64,000 nucleotides of DNA from the NCBI RefSeq assembly GCF_003952385.1, contig NZ_CP034444.1, forward strand, positions 2,976,001 through 3,040,000, written 5' to 3'. A model generated the notes under the pieces. The model had not been told where the DNA came from, made no database searches, and worked only from the letters and a program-made list of their open reading frames with translations. Below are positions 9,105 through 17,907 of the stretch, piece by piece. The stretch comes from Mesorhizobium sp. M1D.F.Ca.ET.043.01.1.1. GTDB lineage: Bacteria > Pseudomonadota > Alphaproteobacteria > Rhizobiales > Rhizobiaceae. Positions within the stretch are counted from its first letter, which is position 1, and every line of letters begins with the position of its first letter. The position numbers and the translations under genes were made by a program.

Positions 9105-9998
9105 TCAGCCGGCCATCACCTTTTCGGGCGCGGTCGAAGCCGATGCCTGCGACACCAGCGCCGTCATGATCTCGGCGGCGGCAAGTGCTGCGATCACCGC
9201 CGGGCGCTTGTCCTTCACCGTATTGCCGCCGATCGGCGAGACGAGGCGGTGGAATTCGGCCTCGCTGCCCTCGTACGACTTCAGGAACCAACTCTTGAAC
9301 GTCGCCTTCTTGGTCTTGGAGCCGATCATGCCGACATAGGCGGTGTCGTCGCGCTTCAGCGCCTCGGCGACGATCAGGAAATCGAGCGCATGGTCGTGGG
9401 TGAGGATGGCGAAGGCCGATCCTGCCGGCGCCTCGCGCACCAGGGCCTCGGGCATCGGCGTCAGCCGCGTCTCGACCGTTTCCGGCATGCCTTCCAGCGC
9501 GTCGGCGCGCGTCTCGACGACGACGACATGAATCGGCAGCAGCGTCAGCGAAGCGGCCAGCGCCTGGCCGACATGGCCGCCGCCGAAGACATAGACATGC
9601 GGCAGATGCGCCTCTTCCGATTCGGCCTTGGCGATCAGTCCCTGTTCGAGGGCCGCATCGACCGGGCGTATCCGCACCTCGACGCGACCGCCGCAGCACT
9701 GGCCGATCTCCGGTCCGAGCGGGACGTCGAGCGTGGCGCAGACCTCGTCGACTTCGATGCGCGCTTCACTGGTCTCGGATCGAGATGCCGCCCTTCCGGT
9801 CAGCATCTGCCGCGCCTTGTCGATCGCCATATATTCGAGCTGGCCGCCGCCGATGGTGCCGAAAATCGCCGATGCCGAGACCAGCATGAAGGCGCCGGCC
9901 TCGCGCGGCGTCGAACCCTTGGTGGCCGCGACCTCGACGAGTGCGACCCGGCCGGCACGACCGAGAAAGTCCTTCAGGCTTTGCGCTTTCCGGTTCAT
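9105..9998 (-). CDS. xdhC: Xanthine dehydrogenase accessory protein XdhC
   Basis: About 297 residues of the XdhC family, which binds molybdenum cofactor, helps its sulfuration and inserts it into XdhB. Features are ATKGSTPREAGAFM at the N-terminus, FGTIGGGQLEY, the conserved cysteine in IGQCCGGRVEV, a Rossmann-like VFGGGHVGQALA and YVGMIGSKTKK. I place the start at ATG 9998 because AGGGA lies ten bases upstream; ATG 10007 in the same frame is also possible. A longer open frame reaching 10367 is only overlap with xdhB. Third gene of the xdhABC set. Confidence 0.92.
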   Translation of the reverse strand: MNRKAQSLKDFLGRAGRVALVEVAATKGSTPREAGAFMLVSASAIFGTIGGGQLEYMAIDKARQMLTGRAASRSETSEARIEVDEVCATLDVPLGPEIGQCCGGRVEVRIRPVDAALEQGLIAKAESEEAHLPHVYVFGGGHVGQALAASLTLLPIHVVVVETRADALEGMPETVETRLTPMPEALVREAPAGSAFAILTHDHALDFLIVAEALKRDDTAYVGMIGSKTKKATFKSWFLKSYEGSEAEFHRLVSPIGGNTVKDKRPAVIAALAAAEIMTALVSQASASTAPEKVMAG

Positions 9999-10060
9999 CG
10001 ACTGCATGTCCCTGCACGGGAATGTAGGCCTTTCGGGCCGGATTTGCACCTTTGGCTCGT

Positions 10061-12403
10061 TCAGGCCGGTTTTGCGGCCTTCAGCCGCTCGATCGCCATC
10101 AGCACGCGCTCTGGCGTTGCCGGCGCGTCGAGACGCGGACAGACTTTGTGGTCGGCGACGCTCGCCACCGCATCGGAGAGCGCGTGCAGCACCGACATGC
10201 CGAGCGGGAAGGGCGGCTCGCCGACCGCCTTGGAGCGATGCACGGTCGGCTCGTTTGCCTCGGACCAGTCGGCGAGGGTGACGTTGAAGATCTTTGGCCG
10301 GTCGGAGGCGAGCGGGATCTTGTAGGTCGAGGGCGCATGGGTGCGCAGCCGGCCCTTGTCGTCCCACCAGAGTTCTTCGGTGGTCAGCCAGCCCATGCCC
10401 TGGATGAAGCCGCCCTCGATCTGGCCGAGGTCGATGGCGCGGTTCAGGGAGCGGCCGGTCTCATGCAGGATGTCGGTGCGCTCGACGACATATTCGCCGG
10501 TGAGCATGTCGACCGACACCTCAGAGCAGGAGGCGCCATAGGCAAAATAATAGAAGGGGCGGCCCTCGCCCTTGTCGCGGTTCCAGTGGATCTTCGGCGT
10601 CTTGTAGAAGCCGGCCGCCGAAAGCTGGATGCGGGCCATGTAGGCCTGCTTGACGAGGTCGCCGAAGGGTATCTCCTGGTTGCCGATGCGGACCCGGTTG
10701 GGCAGGAACAGCACCTGGTCGCGCGGCACCTGGTACTTTTCCGAGGCAAAATTGGTCAGTCGTTCCTTGATCTGGCGGGCGGCGTTCTGCGCCGCCATGC
10801 CGTTGAGGTCGGAACCCGAGGATGCGGCGGTGGCCGAGGTGTTTGGCACCTTGCCGGTGGTGGTCGCGGTGATCTTCACCTGGTCGAGGTCGATCTGGAA
10901 TTCCTCAGCCACCACCTGCGCCACCTTGAGGTAGAGGCCTTGTCCCATCTCGGTGCCGCCATGGTTCAGGTGCACCGAGCCATCGGTATAGACATGCACC
11001 AGGGCGCCTGCCTGGTTGTAGTGCGTGGCGGTGAATGAGATGCCGAACTTGACCGGCGTCAGCGCCAGCCCGCGCTTGATGAAGCGGCTGTTGTTGTTGA
11101 AGGCGCTGATCTCGCGCCGGCGCCGCGCATAGTTCGAGCTCGCTTCCAGTTCGGCGATGATGCGGTGGATGACGTTGTCCTCCACCGTCTGGTGATAGGG
11201 CGTGATGTTCCTGTCGGACGTGCCGTAGAAATTCTTCTTGCGGATCTCGAGCGGGTCCTTGCCGACAGCAAAGGCCACTTCGTCGATGATGCGCTCGGCC
11301 CCGACCATGCCTTGCGGGCCGCCGAAGCCGCGGAAGGCGGTGTTCGACACGGTGTTGGTATAGAGCGGCGCCGACTGCGCATGCACCGTCGGCCAGAAAT
11401 AGGTGTTGTCGCAATGGAACAGCGCGCGGTCTGTCACCGGGCCGGAGAGGTCCGAGGAAAAGCCGCAGCGCGCCGCGAACATGAAGTCGACGCCGAGGAT
11501 GTTGCCGTCATCGTCGAAGCCGACCTCATAGTCGATGAGAAAATCGTGCCGCTTGCCGGTGGCGGTCATGTCGTCGTCGCGGTCGGGCCGGATCTTGACC
11601 GCGCGATGATGACGCTTGGCAGCGATGGCAGCGAGCGCGGCAAACTGGTTGCCCTGCGTTTCCTTGCCGCCGAAGCCGCCGCCCATGCGGCGGATTTCCA
11701 CCATGACGGCATTGCTCGGCACGCCGAGCGCGTGACTCACCATATGCTGGACTTCGCTCGGATGCTGGGTCGAGGAATAGATGGTGACGTCCTGGTCCTC
11801 GCCCGGAATGGCCATGGCGATGTGGCCTTCGAGATAGAAATGCTCCTGGCCCCCGACGCGCATCTTGCCCTTGAGCTTGCGGGGCGCTGCCTTGATCGCG
11901 GCAGCGGCATCGCCGCGCTTAAGGGTTAGCGGCGGCGTGACAAGCTTATCCTTATTCGGGTCGAGCGCACCGACGTCGGTGACGAAGGGCAGTTCCTTGT
12001 ATTGGACCTTGGCCAGCCTGGTGGCGCGGCGGGCCTCCTCGCGCGTCTCGGCAATGACGCAGAAGATCGGCTGGCCGTAGAACTCCACCTTGCCGTCGGC
12101 AAGCACCGGCTCGTCATGGCGGCCGGTGGGCGAAATGTCGTTCTCGCCGGGCACGTCCTTCGCCGTCAGCACGTCGACGACGCCCGGAGCAGCGCGCACG
12201 GCCGACAGGTCCATCCCGGTGATGGTGGCATGCGTTGCGGTGGAAAGGCCGAGGCAGCCATGCAGCGTGCCGGCCGGTTCCGGCATGTCGTCGATATAGA
12301 CCGCGGTGCCGCTGACATGCTTGTGCGCGGAATCGTGCCGCTGGTCGCTGGCGACGCCGCCAGAGATCTTTTGCGCCTTGAGGTTGGGGACGTGCTTGGT
12401 CAT
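10061..12403 (-). CDS. xdhB: Xanthine dehydrogenase molybdopterin-binding subunit
   Basis: A 780-residue large subunit that holds the molybdenum cofactor and hydroxylates hypoxanthine and xanthine to urate. Motifs include RRMGGGFGGKETQ, FRGFGGPQGM with the substrate-binding arginine, and the C-terminal AVGEPPFPLG with the catalytic glutamate. The start is ATG at 12403, sharing one base with the xdhA stop (TGATG); the open frame runs on to 13180 but that part lies antiphase within xdhA. Partners are XdhA (iron-sulfur and FAD) and XdhC. Confidence 0.95.
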   Translation of the reverse strand: MTKHVPNLKAQKISGGVASDQRHDSAHKHVSGTAVYIDDMPEPAGTLHGCLGLSTATHATITGMDLSAVRAAPGVVDVLTAKDVPGENDISPTGRHDEPVLADGKVEFYGQPIFCVIAETREEARRATRLAKVQYKELPFVTDVGALDPNKDKLVTPPLTLKRGDAAAAIKAAPRKLKGKMRVGGQEHFYLEGHIAMAIPGEDQDVTIYSSTQHPSEVQHMVSHALGVPSNAVMVEIRRMGGGFGGKETQGNQFAALAAIAAKRHHRAVKIRPDRDDDMTATGKRHDFLIDYEVGFDDDGNILGVDFMFAARCGFSSDLSGPVTDRALFHCDNTYFWPTVHAQSAPLYTNTVSNTAFRGFGGPQGMVGAERIIDEVAFAVGKDPLEIRKKNFYGTSDRNITPYHQTVEDNVIHRIIAELEASSNYARRRREISAFNNNSRFIKRGLALTPVKFGISFTATHYNQAGALVHVYTDGSVHLNHGGTEMGQGLYLKVAQVVAEEFQIDLDQVKITATTTGKVPNTSATAASSGSDLNGMAAQNAARQIKERLTNFASEKYQVPRDQVLFLPNRVRIGNQEIPFGDLVKQAYMARIQLSAAGFYKTPKIHWNRDKGEGRPFYYFAYGASCSEVSVDMLTGEYVVERTDILHETGRSLNRAIDLGQIEGGFIQGMGWLTTEELWWDDKGRLRTHAPSTYKIPLASDRPKIFNVTLADWSEANEPTVHRSKAVGEPPFPLGMSVLHALSDAVASVADHKVCPRLDAPATPERVLMAIERLKAAKPA

Positions 12404-13878
12404 CAGGCCGCCTCGTTGCGTGACACCTGGAACGGCGCCCTGGTGCCGGTGGTTTCGACGTGGAAGCGCAGCAAAAGGTTCTTTGCCGCCAGCGCCCGGT
12501 ATTCGGCGGTCGCCCGCATGTCGGTTATCGGCGTGAAGTCGCTGGCATATTCGGCCATCGCGGCCTCCACGGTTTCCTCCGTCCAGGCCTTGCCGATCAG
12601 CGCCTTCTCGACCGCCGCGGCTCGCTTCGGCGTCGGCGCCATGCCGCCATAGGCGATGCGGATGTCGGCCACGGTGCCGTCCCTGGCCAGGGTCAGACAG
12701 AAGGCGCCGAGGGTCGCGGTGATGTCCTCGTCGCGGCGCTTGGTGACCTTGTAGACGGCAAACTTCGTGCCCTTTGCCGGCACCGGCACATGCACCGCCT
12801 CGACGAACTCGCCGGGCTGCCGGTCCTGCTTGCCATAGGCGATGAAGAAGGTTTCGAGCGGGACCGTGCGGCGCGCCTCGCCCTTGCGCAGCGTCAGCCG
12901 CGCTCCCAGCGCGATGAACGGCGGCGGCGTGTCGCCGATGGGCGAGCCGTTGGCGACGTTGCCGCCGATGGTGCCCATGTTGCGCACCTGCTCGCCGCCG
13001 ATGCGGTCGACCAGCGGACCCAATGCGGGGATGCGCCTGGATAGAGTCTCGAAGGCCTCGGTGTAGGTGACGCCGGCGCCGATCGTGATGACCCCATCGG
13101 CCTCCGACATCGAGCGCAGGCCGTCGAGCCCGCCGATGAAGACCGCCGGCGCAATGTCGCGCATATGCTTGGTGACCCACAGGCCGACATCGGTCGAGCC
13201 GGCAACGATCGTGGCGCCCGGCTCCTTCTCGAGCAGGGCGGCGAAATCGTCGACATCAGCAGGCACGATCAGCCGCTGCTTGCCCGAACCGACCTCCACC
13301 CGCGCGCCATCGCGCAGCGCTTCCAGGCGGGCGATGATATCCTTGCGCTCCACCGCCAGCGGATCCTTGGCCGCCTTGCCGTAGCTCGAAATGGCCCGCG
13401 CCGCGCGCATGATCGCCTCGTAGCCGGTGCAGCGGCAGAGATTGCCCTGCAGCGCCTTTTCGATCGCCGCGTCGGAGGGGTTGGGCGTCTTCATCCAGAG
13501 AGCGTAGAGCGACATGACGAAGCCCGGTGTGCAGAAGCCGCATTGCGAGCCGTGGAAATCGACCATCGCCTGCTGCACCGGGTGCAGGTTTTCTCCGTCG
13601 CCGCGCAGATGCTCGACGGTGACCACATGGGTGCCGTCGAGCGAACCCATGAAGCGTATGCAGGCGTTGACGCCTTCATAGACCAGGCCTTCGGCGGAGA
13701 GCTTGCCGACCAGCACCGTGCAGGCGCCGCAATCGCCCTCGGCGCAGCCTTCCTTGGTGCCGCGCAGCGAGCGATTGAGCCTGAGCCAGTCGAGCAGGGT
13801 CGCATCGGGCGCGATGTCGGCCAGCGCGACGTCGGCGCCGTTGAGGATGAAGCGGATCTCGTTGCGGGTCTCAACCAT
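12403..13878 (-). CDS. xdhA: Xanthine dehydrogenase iron-sulfur/FAD subunit
   Basis: A 491-residue small subunit with two [2Fe-2S] clusters and FAD. The plant-ferredoxin-like cluster uses C45, C50, C53 and C73 (CAEGDCGACTVL). The second cluster uses CGFCTPGF at 113-120 and CRCTGY at 148-153. The FAD domain follows from about residue 190, with VAGSTDVGLWVTK and GTIGGNVANGSPIGDTPP. It passes electrons from XdhB to NAD+. The start is 3 bases beyond the stop of the hydroxyisourate hydrolase gene, and its stop overlaps the xdhB start. Confidence 0.95.
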   Translation of the reverse strand: MVETRNEIRFILNGADVALADIAPDATLLDWLRLNRSLRGTKEGCAEGDCGACTVLVGKLSAEGLVYEGVNACIRFMGSLDGTHVVTVEHLRGDGENLHPVQQAMVDFHGSQCGFCTPGFVMSLYALWMKTPNPSDAAIEKALQGNLCRCTGYEAIMRAARAISSYGKAAKDPLAVERKDIIARLEALRDGARVEVGSGKQRLIVPADVDDFAALLEKEPGATIVAGSTDVGLWVTKHMRDIAPAVFIGGLDGLRSMSEADGVITIGAGVTYTEAFETLSRRIPALGPLVDRIGGEQVRNMGTIGGNVANGSPIGDTPPPFIALGARLTLRKGEARRTVPLETFFIAYGKQDRQPGEFVEAVHVPVPAKGTKFAVYKVTKRRDEDITATLGAFCLTLARDGTVADIRIAYGGMAPTPKRAAAVEKALIGKAWTEETVEAAMAEYASDFTPITDMRATAEYRALAAKNLLLRFHVETTGTRAPFQVSRNEAA

Positions 13879-13881
13879 GGC

Positions 13882-14256
13882 TCAGCTCCCGCGATAGGTC
13901 GAGTAGCCGTAAGGCGAAATCAAGAGCGGCACATGATAGTGGCGTTCCTCCGCCATGCCGAAGCGGATCGGCACGATGTCGAGGAAAGCAGGCTGCGGCA
14001 GGCTGATGCCCTGCCCGCGCAGATAGTCGCCGGCGGCGAAGACCAGCTCATATTCGCCGGTGCGGAAATCGGCGCCGGCAAGCAGCGGCGCGTTGCAGCG
14101 GCCGTCACCATTGGTGGTGACGGTCTTGAGGTGGGTGCGGCCTTGCCGCTCGACGCGGAAAAGCTCGATCGACAGGCCCTTTGCCGGCCTGCCGGTCGCG
14201 GTGTCGAGCACATGGGTCGTCAGACGCCCGCCATCGGCTTTCAACGTTTCTGCCAC
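13882..14256 (-). CDS. 5-hydroxyisourate hydrolase (transthyretin-like)
   Basis: About 124 residues of the transthyretin-related hydroxyisourate hydrolase family, which converts 5-hydroxyisourate to OHCU. Signatures are [14 protein letters not shown] at the N-terminus, the histidine in [11 protein letters not shown], and the diagnostic C-terminal YSTYRGS (family consensus YRGS). I choose the GTG at 14256 because GGGAGG sits six bases upstream; the frame extends to 14304 without a better ribosome site. It is the first gene of the minus-strand operon leading into xdhABC. Confidence 0.93.
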   Translation of the reverse strand: MAETLKADGGRLTTHVLDTATGRPAKGLSIELFRVERQGRTHLKTVTTNGDGRCNAPLLAGADFRTGEYELVFAAGDYLRGQGISLPQPAFLDIVPIRFGMAEERHYHVPLLISPYGYSTYRGS

Positions 14257-14273
14257 TGGCCGCCTCCCATTTG

Positions 14274-14299
14274 CTGTACGAACCCAACGGCCGGTACAG
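14274..14299. promoter_or_regulatory. Candidate operator between divergent urate-pathway operons
   Basis: CTGTAC at 14274-14279 and GTACAG at 14294-14299 form a six-base inverted pair separated by 14 bases. They sit in the 196-base gap between the hydroxyisourate hydrolase operon and the allantoinase operon. A second short inverted pair, AATTG-N5-CAATT, lies at 14317-14331. The spacing would suit a dimeric regulator acting on both directions. No regulator is assigned. Confidence 0.4.
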
Positions 14300-14452
14300 T
14301 CCAACGTTTTCAGGTCAATTGTGCGCCAATTAAAGGCGATGCATAAGTCCCGGTCGAGCGGAGTGCGGCAAAAAGCACTTTCAAAAATTTTCGGGGGAAT
14401 GCTGGAGCACTCCTTTCGATATCTTCATTTCAATTGTCGGGCAGGAGCGACC

Positions 14453-15877
14453 ATGCGTTACGAACGGGACATGCGCGGTTACGGGACCAATCCACCAGAC
14501 CCGAAATGGCCCGGCGGCGCACATGTCGCGGTGCAGTTCGTCGTCAACTACGAGGAAGGCGGCGAGAACTGCGTGCTGCACGGCGACAGGGCTTCCGAAG
14601 CCTTCCTGTCCGAGATCGTCGGCGCTGCACCGTGGGTCGGCAAGCGCCACTGGAACATGGAATCGATTTACGAATATGGCGCCCGGGCAGGCTTCTGGCG
14701 GCTGTACCGGCTGTTCACCGAAGCCCAGGTGCCAGTGACCTGCTACGGCGTCGCCACAGCGCTGGCGCGCTCGCCCGACCAGGTCGCGGCGATGCAGGAG
14801 GCCGGCTGGGAGATCGCCTCGCACGGGCTGAAGTGGATCGACTATCGCGACCACACGCCTGAGGACGAGAAGCGCGACCTCGAGGAGACGATCCGGCTGC
14901 ACTACGAAGTGACCGGCGCGCGGCCGACCGGCTGGTACACCGGCCGCACTTCGGTCAACACGGTGCGGCTCGTCGCCGAGGAAGGCGGCTTCGACTACGT
15001 CTCCGATACATATGACGACGAGCTGCCCTACTGGTTCGACCGCGACGGGCTGGAGAAGCCGCAGCTCATCATCCCTTACACGCTCGACGCCAACGACATG
15101 CGCTTCGCCACGCCACAGGGCTTCAATTCGGGCGACCAGTTCTTCGCCTATCTGAAGGACAGTTTCGACACGCTCTACGCCGAGGGCAAGGCTGGGCGGC
15201 CGCGCATGATGAATATCGGCCTGCATTGCCGGCTGGTCGGCCGTCCGGGCCGCGTCGCGGCGCTGAAGCGCTTTGTCGACTATGTGAAGTCGCACGACAA
15301 GGTGTGGCTGACCCGGCGCATCGACATCGCCAGGCATTGGCGGGAGACGCATCCTTACCAGGCGCCGGCGCTGCGCCCGTCACGGATGGAGTTCGAAGCC
15401 TTCGTGCATGCCTTCGGCGGCGTCTTCGAGCACTCGCCGTGGATCGCCGAGCGCGCCTACGAACTGGAGCTCGGTCCGGCGCATGACAGCGCCGGCGGCC
15501 TGCACAATGCGCTCTGCCGCGTCTTCCGCGCAGCGACCGAGGCCGAGCGGCTTTCCGTGCTCAACGCCCATCCCGATCTTGCCGGCAAGCTGGCGGCGGC
15601 CAGGCGGCTGACGCCGGAATCGGCCAAGGAACAGGCTTCGGCCGGGCTCGACGCGCTGACCGACAAGGAGCGCGAGCTGTTCTCGAAGCTCAACGCCGCC
15701 TACGTCACCACCTTCGGCTTCCCCTTCATCATCGCGGTCAAGGGCAAGACCAAGGATCAGATCCTGGCGGAGTTCGAGGCGCGCATCGGCAATAGCCGCG
15801 GCGTCGAGTTCGAGACCGCCTGCAGACAGGTCGAGCGCATCGCGCTGCTTCGGCTGAAAGACATGCTTCCACAATAG
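14453..15877 (+). CDS. puuE: Bifunctional PuuE allantoinase / OHCU decarboxylase
   Basis: A 474-residue fusion. Residues 1 to about 305 are a cofactor-type polysaccharide-deacetylase-fold allantoinase of the PuuE type (DMRGYGTNPPDPKWPGGA, ASHGLKWIDYRDHTPEDEK, RPTGWYTGRTSVNT). From about residue 312 an OHCU decarboxylase (UraD-like) domain follows, with NAHPDLAGKLA and the ESAKEQASAGLD helix ending in FPFIIAVKGK. It performs OHCU to (S)-allantoin and allantoin to allantoate in one chain. ATG 14453 is preceded by AGGAG at six-base spacing, which excludes the longer frame from 14060. First gene of the plus-strand operon. Confidence 0.93.
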   Translation: MRYERDMRGYGTNPPDPKWPGGAHVAVQFVVNYEEGGENCVLHGDRASEAFLSEIVGAAPWVGKRHWNMESIYEYGARAGFWRLYRLFTEAQVPVTCYGVATALARSPDQVAAMQEAGWEIASHGLKWIDYRDHTPEDEKRDLEETIRLHYEVTGARPTGWYTGRTSVNTVRLVAEEGGFDYVSDTYDDELPYWFDRDGLEKPQLIIPYTLDANDMRFATPQGFNSGDQFFAYLKDSFDTLYAEGKAGRPRMMNIGLHCRLVGRPGRVAALKRFVDYVKSHDKVWLTRRIDIARHWRETHPYQAPALRPSRMEFEAFVHAFGGVFEHSPWIAERAYELELGPAHDSAGGLHNALCRVFRAATEAERLSVLNAHPDLAGKLAAARRLTPESAKEQASAGLDALTDKERELFSKLNAAYVTTFGFPFIIAVKGKTKDQILAEFEARIGNSRGVEFETACRQVERIALLRLKDMLPQ

Positions 15878-15889
15878 GCTTCAACGCAC

Positions 15890-16750
15890 ATGGATATGAT
15901 GAAAATGGCCGAGCGAACCTACTATGCGCCGCATGGCGGCCATCCCGGCCAGACCGAGCTTTTGACCGGCCGCGCCGTCTTCACCGAAGCCTATGCCGTC
16001 ATCCCCAAGGGGGTGATGCAGGACATCGTCACCAGCCCGCTGCCGTTCTGGGACAAGACGAGGGCATGGATCATCGCCAGGCCGCTCTCCGGCTTCGCCG
16101 AGACGTTTTCGCAATACATCGTCGAGGTCCTGCCCGGCGGCGGCAGCGACCGGCCCGAGCTCGACGCCGAAGCCGAGGGCGTTTTGTTCGTGGTCGAGGG
16201 CGAGATCACCGTCTCGCTCGCCGGCAAGAAGCATGTGCTTGCCCCCGGCGGCTTCGCCTTCCTGCCGCCATCCAGCGGCTGGACGGCGCGCAACGAGAGC
16301 GGCGACGCCGTCCGCTTCCACTGGATCCGCAAGGTCTATGAGGCGGTGGACGGCCTCGACGTACCGGAAGCCTTCTTCACCAATGAGCAGCAGATCGAGC
16401 CGAGTCCGATGCCCGGCACCGAGGGACGCTGGGCGACGACGCGCTTCGTCGACCCGGCCGACCTCAGCCACGACATGCATGTCACCATCGTCACGCTCAA
16501 GCCCGGCGCCGTCATTCCCTTCGCCGAGACGCATGTCATGGAACACGGGCTTTATGTGCTCGAGGGCAAGGCCGTCTATCGCCTCAACCAGGACTGGGTC
16601 GAGGTCGAGGCAGGCGACTTCATGTGGCTGCGCGCCTTCTGCCCGCAGGCCTGCTATGCCGGCGGCCCGGGCAACTTCCGCTACCTGCTCTACAAGGACG
16701 TCAACCGGCACGCCAAGCTTGGCGGCGCCCTCGGCGGTCGCGCGCGGTGA
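15890..16750 (+). CDS. (S)-ureidoglycine aminohydrolase, bicupin
   Basis: A 286-residue bicupin of the ureidoglycine aminohydrolase family (UGHY / AllE / YlbA), which releases ammonia from (S)-ureidoglycine to give (S)-ureidoglycolate using a metal ion. The first cupin covers about residues 70-145; the second has HDMHVTIVTLKPGAVIPFAE then THVMEHGLYVLEGKAVYRL with the metal-binding histidines and glutamate. Several in-frame ATG codons cluster at 15890-15905, so the exact start is uncertain. It follows the allantoinase gene by 12 bases and overlaps the lyase gene by 4. Confidence 0.92.
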   Translation: MDMMKMAERTYYAPHGGHPGQTELLTGRAVFTEAYAVIPKGVMQDIVTSPLPFWDKTRAWIIARPLSGFAETFSQYIVEVLPGGGSDRPELDAEAEGVLFVVEGEITVSLAGKKHVLAPGGFAFLPPSSGWTARNESGDAVRFHWIRKVYEAVDGLDVPEAFFTNEQQIEPSPMPGTEGRWATTRFVDPADLSHDMHVTIVTLKPGAVIPFAETHVMEHGLYVLEGKAVYRLNQDWVEVEAGDFMWLRAFCPQACYAGGPGNFRYLLYKDVNRHAKLGGALGGRAR

Positions 16751-17238
16751 CCCGCATCGTCGCCCAGCCGCTGACGCGCGAAAACTTCGCGCCGTTCGGC
16801 GACGTCATCGACATGGGCGGCGACAACCGCTACCCGATCAACGGCGGCAAGGCGATGCGCTACCACGACCTCGCCACAGCCGAGGCGACCGGGCCGAACG
16901 CAAAGGTGCTGATCTCGATGGTACGCGGCACGCCCTACGAGATGCCGCTGAAGCTCACCATGGTCGAGCGCCATCCGCTCGGCAGCCAGGCCTTCATACC
17001 GCTGTCGCCGCGCCCGTTCCTGGTCGTCGTCTGCCATGACACCAAGGACGGGCCGGGCGAGCCGCATGCCTTCATCACCGCGCCCGGGCAGGGCATCAAC
17101 TATCGCCGCAACCTCTGGCACGGCGTTTTGACGCCGATCGGCGAGGAACAGGATTTTCTCATCGTCGACCGCGGCGGCGACGGCTCCAACCTCGAGGAGT
17201 GTCATTTCTCGCACCCCTACGAAATCCACCTTCCCTAA
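16747..17238 (+). CDS. allA: Ureidoglycolate lyase
   Basis: About 163 residues of the AllA ureidoglycolate lyase family, which cleaves ureidoglycolate to glyoxylate and urea. Features are PLTRENFAPFGDVID at the start, VERHPLGSQAFIPLSPRPFLVVV, the GQGINYRRNLWHGVLTPIG segment and NLEECHF near the end. The start is GTG 16747, overlapping the stop of the aminohydrolase gene (GTGA); this gives the normal family length, whereas the frame running from 16624 is an overlap artefact. Last urate-specific step encoded here. Confidence 0.93.
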   Translation: MTRIVAQPLTRENFAPFGDVIDMGGDNRYPINGGKAMRYHDLATAEATGPNAKVLISMVRGTPYEMPLKLTMVERHPLGSQAFIPLSPRPFLVVVCHDTKDGPGEPHAFITAPGQGINYRRNLWHGVLTPIGEEQDFLIVDRGGDGSNLEECHFSHPYEIHLP

Positions 17239-17254
17239 GGGTTTTCGATTTCCC

Positions 17255-17848
17255 ATGACCGACATTTCGCTGATCGACCGCCTGCTCGACGTGATCGAGC
17301 ATGACATCGTGCCGAAGACCGCCGAAGGCGTTGCTCACGGCAACAAGCTGTTCGGCGCCGCCATACTCAGGAAAGACGACCGCTCGCTGGTGCTCGCCGA
17401 GACCAACAACGAGATCGAAAATCCGCTCTGGCATGGCGAGGTGCATTGCCTGAAGCGTTTCTACGAGATGCCGAAGGCCGAGCGCGTCGACACCGAGGAT
17501 GCGCTGTTCCTGGCGACGCACGAGCCCTGCTCGCTCTGCCTGTCGGCGATCACCTGGACCGGCTTCGACAATTTCTACTACCTCTTCAGCCACGAGGATT
17601 CGCGCGACAGTTTTGCCATCCCGCATGACCTGAAGATCCTGAAGGAGGTCTTCACCCTCGACCCCGGCGGCTACAACGCCGAGAACGCCTACTGGAAGAG
17701 CTTTTCCATACGCCGGCTGGTGCGCTCCCTGCCCGAGACGGAGCGCACGCGGCTGGAGGCGCGCATCGGCAAGATCTCCGCGCGCTATGACGAGCTGTCA
17801 GGCACATACCAGGCGAGCAAGGGCGACAACGACATTCCCCTGAGCTGA
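17255..17848 (+). CDS. Cytidine-deaminase-fold nucleoside/base deaminase
   Basis: A 197-residue protein with the zinc motifs of the cytidine deaminase superfamily: HGEVHC (H and catalytic E, with G replacing the usual A of HAE) and EPCSLCLSA (PCxxC). The C-terminal half, about 80 residues, lacks recognisable motifs. It is 16 bases after allA and is probably in the same operon, so a purine base or nucleoside, or a ring-opened intermediate, is a reasonable substrate; this is inference. Confidence 0.8.
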   Translation: MTDISLIDRLLDVIEHDIVPKTAEGVAHGNKLFGAAILRKDDRSLVLAETNNEIENPLWHGEVHCLKRFYEMPKAERVDTEDALFLATHEPCSLCLSAITWTGFDNFYYLFSHEDSRDSFAIPHDLKILKEVFTLDPGGYNAENAYWKSFSIRRLVRSLPETERTRLEARIGKISARYDELSGTYQASKGDNDIPLS

Positions 17849-17907
17849 CGCTTATTGACCAGCCGATTTCGCCGGCTGGCCCACGACGCCCTGCCGGCGG
17901 TTCCATC

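Noticed and set aside
12404..13180. N-terminal extension of the xdhB frame
   Set aside because: It lies in another frame within xdhA; XdhB homology begins at the ATG at 12403, which overlaps the xdhA stop.
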